The notes under the pieces were generated by a model. The model saw nothing but the letters and a program-made list of their open reading frames with translations, was not told the origin of the DNA and did no database searches. This document shows positions 1-8,123 of a stretch of 64,000 nt of DNA, one piece after another. Source of the stretch: Christensenella intestinihominis (GTDB lineage: Bacteria; Bacillota; Clostridia; Christensenellales; Christensenellaceae); the NCBI RefSeq assembly GCF_001678845.1, contig NZ_MAIQ01000010.1, forward strand, positions 41,373 to 105,372. The letters are read 5' to 3'. The translations under genes and the position numbers were made by a program. Position 1 is the first letter of the stretch, and each line of letters starts with the position of its first letter.

Positions 1-1
1 C

Positions 2-751
2 GATTGGGGAAAGGCTTCAACTGATTACGCAAGGTACAGGGATATTTATCCTGGCATCTTCTATGAGAAAATTATAAACCGCGGCCTGTGCCTGAAGGGT
101 CAGAGGGTATTGGATTTAGGGACGGGAACGGGCGTTCTGCCCAGGAATATGTATCGGTATGGAGCGGAATGGACCGGGATAGATATTTCCGATATGCAGA
201 TTGCACAGGCAAAAAGAATGGCCGCCGGGTTGCAGCAGGAAATTCAATATTTTAATATAGGAGCGGAAGAGATTGACTTCCCGGACAGTTCCTTTGATGT
301 GGCGACCGCCTGCCAATGTTTTTGGTATTTTGACGACCGGAAGCTGGTTCCCAAGCTATCCCGGATCATAAAGGAAGGCGGGAAATTACTTTTATTATAT
401 ATGGCGTGGCTGCCGTTTGAGGATGAGATTGCCGGAATGAGCGAGGCCCTTGTATTGAAGTATCGCCCAAACTGGTCGGGCGCCGGGGAAACCATGCATC
501 CGATTACGGCGCCCGAATACGTATATGAAGCGTTTGAAGCCGTATACCACGAGGAATATGAAATCGATGTTCCCTTCACCAGGGAAACATGGAACGGAAG
601 GATGAAAGCCTGCCGGGGGATCGGCGCTTCCCTGCCGCGCGAAAAGGTTGCGGAATGGGAAAACGAACATAAATTGTTGCTCGAAAAAATCGCGCCTGAA
701 AAATTTTCCATAAAGCATTATGCAGCCATGTTGGAGCTGAGGCGGAAATAG
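2..751 (+). CDS. class I SAM-dependent methyltransferase, 5' partial
   Basis: The reading frame is open from base 2, so the N-terminus lies outside the window. The visible part begins DWGKASTDYARYRDIYP, a lead-in typical of small-molecule or ubiE-like methyltransferases. Motif I (VLDLGTGTG) at about 105-131 is the SAM-binding loop, followed by an acidic strand end (WTGIDIS) and a post-motif stretch with CQCFWYFDD. These support a Rossmann-fold SAM methyltransferase of the Methyltransf_11/25 type. The substrate cannot be read from the sequence. There is no co-directional partner; cobT starts 115 bases later with its own ribosome binding site. Confidence 0.8.
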   Translation, partial: DWGKASTDYARYRDIYPGIFYEKIINRGLCLKGQRVLDLGTGTGVLPRNMYRYGAEWTGIDISDMQIAQAKRMAAGLQQEIQYFNIGAEEIDFPDSSFDVATACQCFWYFDDRKLVPKLSRIIKEGGKLLLLYMAWLPFEDEIAGMSEALVLKYRPNWSGAGETMHPITAPEYVYEAFEAVYHEEYEIDVPFTRETWNGRMKACRGIGASLPREKVAEWENEHKLLLEKIAPEKFSIKHYAAMLELRRK

Positions 752-781
752 CAAGGGGCCGATAAATTAAACCTGTAAAAG

Positions 782-811
782 TTGAATTACAGGAAAAAAG
801 TATGGCATACT
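782..811 (+). promoter_or_regulatory. weak candidate sigma-A promoter for cobT
   Basis: TTGAAT at 782-787 and CATACT at 806-811 are 18 bases apart, upstream of the cobT start at 867. The -10 match is poor. No cobalamin-riboswitch B12 box was seen in the leader, which is worth noting because B12 synthesis genes often carry one. Confidence 0.25.
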
Positions 812-866
812 AAATATAACCAATTCCTGTTTTTAGACGATTCGCAGACGAAAAGGAGGACGTTTT

Positions 867-1916
867 ATGGATTATACGGATATACTGCCCCTGGATGAAG
901 ACGCCATGGCCGCGGCGCGCGAGCGGGTGGACTCCCTGTCGAAGCCCCTGGGCAGCCTCGGGCAGCTGGAGGAGTATGCGGTAAGGCTCGCGGGCATCCG
1001 CGGTTTTATGGGCGGAACCCTTGCAAGGCGCGCCGTGCTTGTATTCGCGGCGGACAACGGCGTTTACGGTCAGGGGATCACTCCGGTGCCGCAGGCGGTC
1101 ACTCCCATGCAGACCATCAACATCGCAAACGGAATTGCGGGGGTAAACGCGCTGGCGGCGCAGGCGGGCGCGGAGGTTTTCGTCTACAACGTGGGCGTCG
1201 CGCAGGAGCTGAAACGCAAAAACATCATCGACGCGCTGGTGATGCACGGCACGAACGATATGACCTATGGCCCCGCGATGACGCGCGCACAATGTGAAAG
1301 GGCCATGAAAACCGGATATGAAGCCGCGGCGGCACGCGAGGGTTACGACGTGATCGGCCTTGGGGAAATGGGGATTTGCAACACCTCTACCACGGCTGCC
1401 GTCGCGTCCGTGCTGCTCGGGAAACCGGTTTCCGCCTTAACCGGCCGGGGCGCGGGCATTACGGACGGGCAATACGAAAAAAAAATATCGGTCATCGAGA
1501 AGGCCATCGAGGTGAACAAACCGGATGCGAGCGACCCGGTTGACGTGATTGCCAAGGTCGGCGGCCTCGATATCGCGGCGATGACGGGCGCATACCTCGC
1601 GTGCGCGCATTACCGGGTCCCGGTTGTGATCGACGGTTTTATTTCCGTGTGCGCGGCGCTGTGCGCGATGCGCATTTCCCCCGCGAGCGTATCTTATATG
1701 TTCGCATCGCACAAAAGCGACGAGCAGGGCTATACGGCGATTGCGGAGGCGCTTGGCCTTGCCCCCGCGCTGACGCTTGGCATGCGTCTTGGCGAGGGAA
1801 GCGGCTGCCCGCTGATGTTTTATATCCTCGAGGCTTCCCTGCGGATGCTGGAGGACATGGGAACCTTTGCGGAAGGAAGCATCGACCCTTCCGAATTTGT
1901 CGACCTGAGGAAATAG
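867..1916 (+). CDS. cobT: nicotinate-nucleotide--dimethylbenzimidazole phosphoribosyltransferase
   Basis: The 349-residue protein has the usual CobT length. It makes alpha-ribazole phosphate from a lower-ligand base and nicotinate mononucleotide for the cobalamin nucleotide loop, in the cytoplasm. Visible signatures are SKPLGSLGQLE near residue 26, the GEMGICNTST segment at 166-175, and RLGEGSG with the likely catalytic glutamate at about 310. An excellent AAAAGGAGG site sits before the ATG. No other cobalamin genes are nearby, so this may be a salvage or lower-ligand remodelling enzyme rather than part of a full pathway. The usual ADHGV motif reads ADNGV, a small deviation. Confidence 0.93.
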   Translation: MDYTDILPLDEDAMAAARERVDSLSKPLGSLGQLEEYAVRLAGIRGFMGGTLARRAVLVFAADNGVYGQGITPVPQAVTPMQTINIANGIAGVNALAAQAGAEVFVYNVGVAQELKRKNIIDALVMHGTNDMTYGPAMTRAQCERAMKTGYEAAAAREGYDVIGLGEMGICNTSTTAAVASVLLGKPVSALTGRGAGITDGQYEKKISVIEKAIEVNKPDASDPVDVIAKVGGLDIAAMTGAYLACAHYRVPVVIDGFISVCAALCAMRISPASVSYMFASHKSDEQGYTAIAEALGLAPALTLGMRLGEGSGCPLMFYILEASLRMLEDMGTFAEGSIDPSEFVDLRK

Positions 1917-1923
1917 GAGTGCC

Positions 1924-2415
1924 ATGAAACGCGAAATCAAGCTGAAGGTCCTGCGCAACTGGCGGTTCGTGCTGGAATGGGCGACATTCGCCGGAATCAT
2001 CTGCATGACCGCAACATTTGCGCTTACGGCAAGCATTTTGCCCATGCCCGCGCCTCCCGTAGGCGCGGACGGGCTGGTGGCCAAATATGGAATGCGCACC
2101 GTACTGTTTATCCTGTTCGCCCTCGGCGGCGGCCTGTGCGGGCTTTTGTTTTTGCTGTCGCGTTTTCCGCGCCTGTACAAATATCCGGTGAAAATCAACG
2201 CGGACAACGTGGAGCTCCAGTACCACATTGCAAAAATTGCGTTATGCGCCGGGCAGCTGATTGCCGTCGTGGTGACATGCGTCCTGATGCTGCGCGTATA
2301 TAACCAGAACATTACGACTGATTCCGCCGATTTCCGGGATATGCTCATTCAATCGGGAATTGCGGGCTGCGCGGTATATTTCATTTATTTTTTAACCGCG
2401 CGGAAATTCCGGTAA
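1924..2415 (+). CDS. small polytopic membrane protein, function unknown
   Basis: The 163-residue product has four predicted membrane segments, at about residues 13-38, 59-79, 101-123 and 139-158, and a short positively charged C-terminus (TARKFR). Its start lies seven bases after the cobT stop, so it is probably cotranscribed with cobT. I do not recognise the family. The segment PVKINADNVELQYHIAKI between helices 2 and 3 is faintly like SdpI/DUF1648-type proteins, but not enough to name it. There is no evidence of a cobalamin-transport role beyond adjacency. Confidence 0.7.
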   Translation: MKREIKLKVLRNWRFVLEWATFAGIICMTATFALTASILPMPAPPVGADGLVAKYGMRTVLFILFALGGGLCGLLFLLSRFPRLYKYPVKINADNVELQYHIAKIALCAGQLIAVVVTCVLMLRVYNQNITTDSADFRDMLIQSGIAGCAVYFIYFLTARKFR

Positions 2416-2431
2416 GCGCCCGGTATAAAAA

Positions 2432-2727
2432 ACACGCCGCAGTGCCTGCGGCGCGAGCTTGTCGAAAAAGTCTCGCCGCTACGCGGCTGGACACTTTTTC
2501 GAGGTTGCGGCGGTTTTGCTGTCAGGCTGTGCATGACGGCCGCAAAACCGCCATATGAGCGGACTTGCGGGCGCGCATGTCGCCCTTGCACCCCAGGGCA
2601 CCCTCTCTTCCGGCGTTACCACGCCGGAATTCACCTTGTCCGCGATTATAAATCAAGGGCCTTGCCCCTTGACAATCCCTGCTGAAAGGTTTTTTGACAG
2701 CCTGACACGCCGCAGTGCCTGCGGCGC
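2432..2727. repeat. hairpin-rich noncoding element bounded by 23-bp direct repeats
   Basis: The gene-free stretch 2416-2748 contains two identical 23-bp copies (2432-2454 and 2705-2727), each able to fold as CGCCGCA/TGCGGCG. Between them lie a CGAAAAAGT/ACTTTTTCG inverted pair around GCCGC-TAC-GCGGC, a GGCGGTTTTGC/GCAAAACCGCC hairpin, and an AAGGGGC/GCCCCTT hairpin. Short open frames across it have no recognisable content. It looks like an intergenic repeat or mobile fragment rather than a gene. It separates the cobT unit from the converging catabolic operon. Confidence 0.5.
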
Positions 2728-2748
2728 ATTTTCATCCTGCATATTTTA

Positions 2749-4090
2749 TTACGTGTCTTTTCGGACCAGCATATTGACCGCATCCGTCCAGCCCGCGTAC
2801 AGATGCCTGCTCTGTTCTTCGGACATTTTTGCATGGTAAATACCGCAGTCGTTTCCCAGGCTGCCGATTTCATCCCGGTCCTTCCACAGGCCAATTCCCA
2901 GGCCGCCCGCATATGCCGATCCCGGCATCCTTTCCCATTGCTTCCGTAATATCCTTCAATTGATATACCGTCGATTCCAGGCCCGCGCGCACAATATGGT
3001 TCCGGTTGGTGCTCCTTTGCATCCCGCACAGCATGGCGCGCACATTGCTGTTCCAATGCGGCGCATTGATCCCCGCAAAAGCAGGCACCAAATACACGCC
3101 CTCCGTATCGCCGGCCTGCAGCGCCATCTGTTCGGATTCTTCACTGCTTCCAAGCAGTTTCAGGTCGTTCTCCATCCACCGGATCACGTCCCCGGTAAAA
3201 TTCGCGGTTCCTTCAAGAGCATATTCCACCTCGCCCTGCAGCCCCCACGCCACTGACGTCCCTATTTTATACTTGGACAGCACGGGCTGTTTCCCGATAT
3301 TCATCATGACCGACATTCCGGTGCCAAACGTACATTTTACCATTCCCGGCTTCCAGCACTGCTGTGCAAACAGCGCGCCGTGGGAATCCCCCATCACTCC
3401 GCACACAGGGACCGGCCGGGGGAGCACCCCTTCCGCCGTCGTATAGCCGAAAACCTCATCCGAAAATTTCACCTCGGGCATCCTTACTTCGCTGAGCCCG
3501 AACAACTCCAACAACCTTTCGTCCCATTTGAGGGTATGGATATTAAACAGTTGGGTCCTCGAGGCGTTGGAATAATCCGTCGCGTGTTTTCCCGTCAGCT
3601 TCCATATCACCCAGCTGTCCATCGTTCCAAACAGCGGATGTTTTCCACATTCGGCATTTTCAAAAATCCACGCCGCTTTCCCTGCGGAAAAATATGCGGA
3701 GAGCACGAGCCCCGTCGCCTTTGTGATCTCGTCGCTGCGGGACGAGATTTTTTCACGCTTCACCAATTCCGCCGCACGCGCGCAATGCCACACGACAGCG
3801 TTATGGACCGGCCTGCCGTCCTCTTCCCAAAGCATTACCGTTTCGCGCTGGTTCGTAACTGAAACCGCCAGCACGTCTTCCGGTGAAACGCCCGAATCCG
3901 TTATAACCTCGCGGATTGCGCCGATGAGGTTATGATATATCTCCACCGGATCATGCTCGACCCATCCGTCCCTGGGATAATATTGCCTGTGCGCCCTGTC
4001 TCTCCGGCAAATTACATTCGCATATTGATCGAATAGGATCGCTTTGGTTCCCGAAGTGCTTTGATCGATCCCCAAAATATAGTTTCCCAT
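2749..4090 (-). pseudogene. glycerol kinase-like FGGY carbohydrate kinase, broken by internal deletion
   Basis: The start chosen (4090) gives MGNYILGIDQSTSGTKAIL, nine bases after an AGGAG. The N-terminal FGGY domain is intact (phosphate-1 motif, VTNQRET, GVMGDSHGALF, GTGMSVM). The frame runs through TEAMGKDAGI and then shifts at about 2912-2920: it continues to a premature stop at 2870, while another frame restores AYAGGLGIGLWKD and ends normally with AGWTDAVNMLVRKDT at 2749. Compared with glycerol kinase, about 40 residues are missing at the junction, including the RVDGGA adenosine-binding segment. The gene is therefore probably non-functional. It lies 13 bases after the E2 gene as the last cistron of the operon. 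Confidence 0.8.
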
Positions 4091-4103
4091 TGCTGACATC
4101 TCC

Positions 4104-4769
4104 TCAAAGTAAATTCTCCGGCTCTTCAAGTAAAACGATAAAATCGGCCATAAACCTCGCAAGGTCCGCGCCCGCCGTTATCCGGTGATCCGCGCTCAGG
4201 CGGACGTTCATTTGTTTACCGCAAACAATAGTTCCGTTTTTGACAACCGGAACGTCCCTCATTCGCGCAAGCGCCATGATGGCGGCCTGGGGCGCATTCA
4301 CGATTGCCGTGAACGCGCTTACGGGGAACATTCCAAGGTTGCTGATTGTGAACGTTCCGCCTGCAAGCTGCTCCAGTGTAAAATTGCCGCGCTTTGTCTT
4401 TTCCTTGATCTCTTCCATGCATTCATGTAATTCGCGGATCGTTTTATCCGCGGCGTCGCGGATCACCGGGACAAGCAATCCCTTTCCCGTATCCGCCGCC
4501 ACGCCGATGTTGACGCCCTCATGGCAGAGAATATGATCCTGCCCGAAGGATGCGTTTATCCCCGGGTGCTTTTTGAGGCAGAGCGCCGCCGCCCGTACAA
4601 TCAATGTCGTATAGGAGGTTTTAAAGGGCAGCCCTCCCCGGAATTTTATCATCGGGCGGCAATCGATTTCCCCCTCGATATTAAACTGGGGCACGCCGTC
4701 CCAGCTTTCCGTCATATGCCGCGCCATGCTCTTTTTCATGGGGGTAAGCTTTATTACCGTATCACTCAT
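4104..4769 (-). CDS. dihydrolipoamide acyltransferase E2 catalytic domain, lacking lipoyl and subunit-binding domains
   Basis: The start MSDTVIKLTPMKKSMARHM overlaps the end of the lipoyl gene by eight bases (ATGA context). The 221-residue product covers only the C-terminal 2-oxoacid dehydrogenase acyltransferase domain, with FTISNLGMFPVSAFTAIV and the terminal active-site region SADHRITAGADLARF. The catalytic histidine of the HxxxDG signature is present, but the aspartate is alanine (HRITAG). Known E2 proteins normally fuse lipoyl, peripheral-subunit-binding and catalytic domains; here the lipoyl domain is a separate protein and no subunit-binding domain is seen. Presumed role: transfer of the acyl group from lipoyl to CoA. 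Confidence 0.85.
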   Translation of the reverse strand: MSDTVIKLTPMKKSMARHMTESWDGVPQFNIEGEIDCRPMIKFRGGLPFKTSYTTLIVRAAALCLKKHPGINASFGQDHILCHEGVNIGVAADTGKGLLVPVIRDAADKTIRELHECMEEIKEKTKRGNFTLEQLAGGTFTISNLGMFPVSAFTAIVNAPQAAIMALARMRDVPVVKNGTIVCGKQMNVRLSADHRITAGADLARFMADFIVLLEEPENLL

Positions 4770-5004
4770 CTGTCTGAATCCACGCGATGGTTTTAGTGAT
4801 CTCCACCGTATCGCCTTCCTCGGCAAGTATTTCCGTCAGGGTCCCCGCAACGCTGGATTTCACTTCGGTCGTCGCTTTATCCGTCTCAATCTCAAGCAGC
4901 ACATCGTCTACTTCCACATGGTCTCCAACCTTTTTGACCCATGTGCTGATTGTTCCTTCCTCCATGTCCAACCCGATTTTTGGCATAATCACTTCTTTTT
5001 TCAT
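4762..5004 (-). CDS. stand-alone biotin/lipoyl attachment domain protein
   Basis: The 80-residue protein is a single lipoyl domain. It starts MKKEVIMPKIGLDMEEGTI, carries the attachment hairpin EIETDKATTEVKSS with the modifiable lysine at about residue 43, and ends ITKTIAWIQTDE. It lies between E1 beta and the E2 catalytic gene and overlaps the latter by eight bases, so the two products are probably translationally coupled. Together they reproduce a split dihydrolipoamide acyltransferase. The DKA context favours lipoylation over biotinylation. No lipoate ligase or E3 dihydrolipoamide dehydrogenase gene is in the window, so both must be supplied elsewhere. Confidence 0.9.
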   Translation of the reverse strand: MKKEVIMPKIGLDMEEGTISTWVKKVGDHVEVDDVLLEIETDKATTEVKSSVAGTLTEILAEEGDTVEITKTIAWIQTDE

Positions 5005-5023
5005 CTTCGTTCCATCCTTTCTT

Positions 5024-5998
5024 TCAATCCGTCAATATACGATGCGCCGCTTCAAGAATATTCCCGCTGTCCGGCACAAAACAGCTTTCCAGGTTCGGCC
5101 CGAACGGTACGGGTACAAACGGCGCGCCCACACGGCAGACCGGCTTTTTCAGGTTTTCAAAAGCCGCCTCCTGTATTTCCGCTGCGATTTCGCCCCCGAA
5201 GCCGCCTTTTTTACAGGCCTCATGCACAATTACGACGCGTCCGGTTTTTTTTGCCGACCGAACGACCGTATCCGCATCAAACGGCGTAAGCGAACGCACG
5301 TCTACCACCTCCGCGGACACTCCCTCCGTTTCGAGCTGCTCCGCAGCTTTGAGCGCCTGGTTCACCATCGCGGAATAAGCAACGATCGTGATATCCTCTC
5401 CCTGCCGCTTGATATCGCAGGTATAATCGCACTCGTACGGTTCTTCCGGCACCTCGCATTTCACTTTATAAAGCGCCTTGTGCTCAATAAAAACGACGGG
5501 GTTATTGTCGCGGATCGCATGCAAAAGCAAGCCTTTTGCGTCATAGGCATTGGAGGGCATCAGCACCCGTATCCCGGGAATGTGGCTCAGCATGGCTTCA
5601 AGGGACTGCGAATGCTGCGCGCCGTTTCCAAGCCCCGCCCCGCCCTGCGTACGGATTACAAGCGGAAGGCTTACCATACCGCCGTACATATACCGTATTT
5701 TTGCCGCCTGGTTCAATATCTGGTCAAATGCCACGCCGATAAAATCGACATACGACAGCTCCACAACCGGGCGCAGGCCTGTCATTGCGGCCCCGACCGC
5801 CAGCCCTACGATCGCCGACTCCGAGATTGGCGTATCCAGCACGCGCTTTTCCCCGAAATTTTCCAGCAAACCGTAAGAGCAGCGCAGTTGCCCGCCATAT
5901 ACCGCAATATCCTCTCCCGCCGTAAAAATCCGCTCATCACTGTTGAAAGCGATATGAAGCGCTTCGTTCACCGCTTCCCGCATCGATAGTTTTCTCAT
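5024..5998 (-). CDS. TPP-dependent 2-oxoacid/acetoin dehydrogenase E1 beta subunit
   Basis: The 324-residue protein is a full-length transketolase-like E1 beta (AcoB/PdhB type). It has MREAVNEAL at the N-terminus, FTAGEDIAVYGG, TPISESAIVGLAVGAAMTG and the C-terminal transketolase domain with YSAMVNQALKAAEQL and VVDVRSLTPFD. It starts 12 bases after the E1 alpha stop, with a GAGG site. With E1 alpha it would form the alpha2-beta2 decarboxylating or diketone-cleaving component. Acetoin dehydrogenase and pyruvate dehydrogenase E1 beta subunits are too alike to separate here, and the sugar transporter context fits neither simply. Confidence 0.9.
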   Translation of the reverse strand: MRKLSMREAVNEALHIAFNSDERIFTAGEDIAVYGGQLRCSYGLLENFGEKRVLDTPISESAIVGLAVGAAMTGLRPVVELSYVDFIGVAFDQILNQAAKIRYMYGGMVSLPLVIRTQGGAGLGNGAQHSQSLEAMLSHIPGIRVLMPSNAYDAKGLLLHAIRDNNPVVFIEHKALYKVKCEVPEEPYECDYTCDIKRQGEDITIVAYSAMVNQALKAAEQLETEGVSAEVVDVRSLTPFDADTVVRSAKKTGRVVIVHEACKKGGFGGEIAAEIQEAAFENLKKPVCRVGAPFVPVPFGPNLESCFVPDSGNILEAAHRILTD

Positions 5999-6010
5999 TC
6001 TCGTTCCTCC

Positions 6011-7015
6011 TCAGGCCATTTTCCACGGCTTCCATACGATTTCCCCGAATGACGGGTCGTACAGGTCGTTCGTCAGGTCTTCTTCCGCCGGAAATGGGTC
6101 CCCCTTCGCCGTTTCCGATGCCTCCAGCACTTTTTGTTTTTCTTCCTGCTGTATTTTACGGATTTCTTCCTCTGTTACCCCGTAATCATCCGTCAGTATT
6201 TTCCCGGCATAATCGATCGGGTCCTTTTTCTTCCATGCTTCCACTTCTTCTTTTGTCCGATAGTTTTCATTATCCCCAAAATAGTGGCCGCTCATGCGGT
6301 AGGTCGCCATTTCCATCAGCACCGGCCCCCCGCCTGCGCGCACCTCTTCCGCCGCGCCTGCAAATTCCCGGTATACTTCATCCAATTTGTTTCCATCCAC
6401 GGTGACGCCCCTGATCCCATACGCTGCCGCGCGGTCCGCAAGCCGTTTTATGTTTGTGGATTTTGATACGTTCATCGAAATTCCATACTGGTTGTTCTCG
6501 CATACGAAAACGACCGGCAGTTTCCAGATCGACGCTAAATTCAGCGCTTCGTGAAACGCCCCTTCGTTGCTCGCCCCGTCTCCGAAAAAGCAAACGACGA
6601 TCCTTCCGTTATTTTTGTACTTCGCCGTAAAAGCGGCCCCTACGGCAATGGGGAGGCCTCCGCCCACGATTCCGTTCGCCCCCAGCATTCCGGTTGAAAG
6701 GTCCGCAATGTGCATCGAACCGCCTTTTCCCTTGCAATACCCGGTTTCCCGCGCCATAAGCTCCGCAAACATTTTCCTTAAATCGGCTCCCTTGGCCACG
6801 CAATGCCCGTGCCCGCGATGATTCGATATAATGTAGTCCTCTTTTTCAAGGTGGGCGCACACGCCCACCGCAATTGCTTCCTGCCCGTTATAGGTGTGGA
6901 TCGCCGCCCGGGTCAGATTCATTTTTGCAAGCTCAATCGCTTCCTTCTCAAATTCGCGAATCTGTATCATTTGAGAATATAATTCCAGCATAAGCTTTTT
7001 ATTTAATTCCCGCAT
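6011..7015 (-). CDS. TPP-dependent 2-oxoacid/acetoin dehydrogenase E1 alpha subunit
   Basis: The start MRELNKKLMLELYSQM at 7015 is chosen because AGGAG sits nine bases upstream; a longer in-frame start lacks a site. The 334-residue product has the E1 alpha hallmarks HRGHGHCVAKG, GKGGSMHIAD, GANGIVGGGLPIAVGAA and the TPP/Mg motif GDGASNEG followed about 30 residues later by NNQYG. The motif set resembles AcoA (acetoin dehydrogenase) more than mitochondrial-type PdhA. It is the first gene of the enzymatic half of the operon, 92 bases downstream of the ABC permease. Substrate is unknown: acetoin, another alpha-diketone or a 2-oxoacid are all possible. Confidence 0.9.
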   Translation of the reverse strand: MRELNKKLMLELYSQMIQIREFEKEAIELAKMNLTRAAIHTYNGQEAIAVGVCAHLEKEDYIISNHRGHGHCVAKGADLRKMFAELMARETGYCKGKGGSMHIADLSTGMLGANGIVGGGLPIAVGAAFTAKYKNNGRIVVCFFGDGASNEGAFHEALNLASIWKLPVVFVCENNQYGISMNVSKSTNIKRLADRAAAYGIRGVTVDGNKLDEVYREFAGAAEEVRAGGGPVLMEMATYRMSGHYFGDNENYRTKEEVEAWKKKDPIDYAGKILTDDYGVTEEEIRKIQQEEKQKVLEASETAKGDPFPAEEDLTNDLYDPSFGEIVWKPWKMA

Positions 7016-7107
7016 TTTCAAGTTCTCCTGTAGAATCGTTCGGAAAAAGCGCACAGAAATACGCCTTCCTTATAATCGTTATAACCGTTCCGTCTGCCGT
7101 TCCGGTT

Positions 7108-8091
7108 TTATTTACTCAATTGTTTATTCCTGTGCATCGTGCGCAGCGCGTCGATCGCTACTGCGAGAAGAACCACACCGCCCGTCATCACGGCTTCCCA
7201 ATATTGGGATACGTTAAGCATTACGATGGAATTGGAGAGCAGCTGCATCAGAAGCGCCCCCACCAGCGTCCCTACGACCGTTCCGACTCCGCCGTCCATG
7301 GACGTTCCCCCAATGACCGCAGCCGTGATGGAGCTCATGACCCATGTTTCGCCGATCGTCGGCTGGCCGGAATTATACCGGCAGGCCACCATAATGCCGG
7401 CAAAAGCCGACAGCCCTCCCGAGATCAGGTATACATTGCGCTTGCGCGCTTCCACCTTCACCCCAACCAGCCGCGCCGCGGCATGATTTCCGCCGATTGC
7501 AAACAATTCCCTGCCAAACGGCGTGAATTTCAATATATAGGCCAGCACCGCCACTGCCGCTATAAATATTAAGGTTGGAACGGGTATCGCGCCTAGCATT
7601 CCCTGGCCCATCGCCAGCACATCGCCCGTAATACCGGATATGGTATAGCCTTCCGTAATAACCAGGACAAAGCCGTACCCGATATTGCTTACCGCCAGCG
7701 TCACAATAAACGGGTGAAGGCGAAGCTTCGTAATCAGGAGCCCGTTGAGGTATCCGATTCCGCAGCCTATCGCCGTGCACAATATTACGGCAAGCACCGG
7801 GTTCATGCCCAGGGTCGTCATGCACAGGGCAAAAAATATTCCGCCCAGGCAGGCTGTCGAGCCAATCGACAGGTCGATACCGGCAATAATAAGCACCAGC
7901 GTTTGCCCCAGCGCAGCGATTCCAAAAAATGACATCTGCTTAATAATGATGCCGATGTTGTACGAATTAAGAAAGTTCGGTGTAGCAAATGTCAAAATCA
8001 CGCTGAACAGCAGGATGAACAGCATCAGGAACAGGATCGTAGAAACATTCTGGTTCATGCTGAATTTGTTTCTTATTTTTTTGGTTTCCAT
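7108..8091 (-). CDS. ribose/AI-2-type ABC transporter permease
   Basis: The 327-residue protein is a BPD_transp_2 (RbsC-like) permease with about nine hydrophobic segments. It contains GIAALGQTLVLIIAGIDLS near the N-terminal third, the GRELFAIGGNHAAARLVGV coupling region, and VIGGTSMDGGVGTVVGTLVG near the end. It is the only permease in this transporter, so a homodimer is expected. AAAGGAGAC precedes the start. It sits 32 bases downstream of the ATPase. The cargo should be a monosaccharide-sized polyol, sugar or furanosyl compound, but the sequence does not specify it. Confidence 0.92.
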   Translation of the reverse strand: METKKIRNKFSMNQNVSTILFLMLFILLFSVILTFATPNFLNSYNIGIIIKQMSFFGIAALGQTLVLIIAGIDLSIGSTACLGGIFFALCMTTLGMNPVLAVILCTAIGCGIGYLNGLLITKLRLHPFIVTLAVSNIGYGFVLVITEGYTISGITGDVLAMGQGMLGAIPVPTLIFIAAVAVLAYILKFTPFGRELFAIGGNHAAARLVGVKVEARKRNVYLISGGLSAFAGIMVACRYNSGQPTIGETWVMSSITAAVIGGTSMDGGVGTVVGTLVGALLMQLLSNSIVMLNVSQYWEAVMTGGVVLLAVAIDALRTMHRNKQLSK

Positions 8092-8123
8092 CGTACTTAA
8101 AGTCTCCTTTTATCTAAAATATA

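Noticed and set aside
752..866. Cobalamin riboswitch ahead of cobT
   Set aside because: No B12-box-like sequence and the leader is too short.
2555..2839. 94-codon plus-strand open frame across the hairpin-rich gap
   Set aside because: No ribosome site, content follows repeats, and it runs into the antisense of the kinase gene's natural C-terminus.
4787..5989. Long plus-strand open frame antisense to the dehydrogenase genes
   Set aside because: It is a shadow of E1 beta and the lipoyl gene in GC-rich sequence; the minus-strand proteins have clear motifs.
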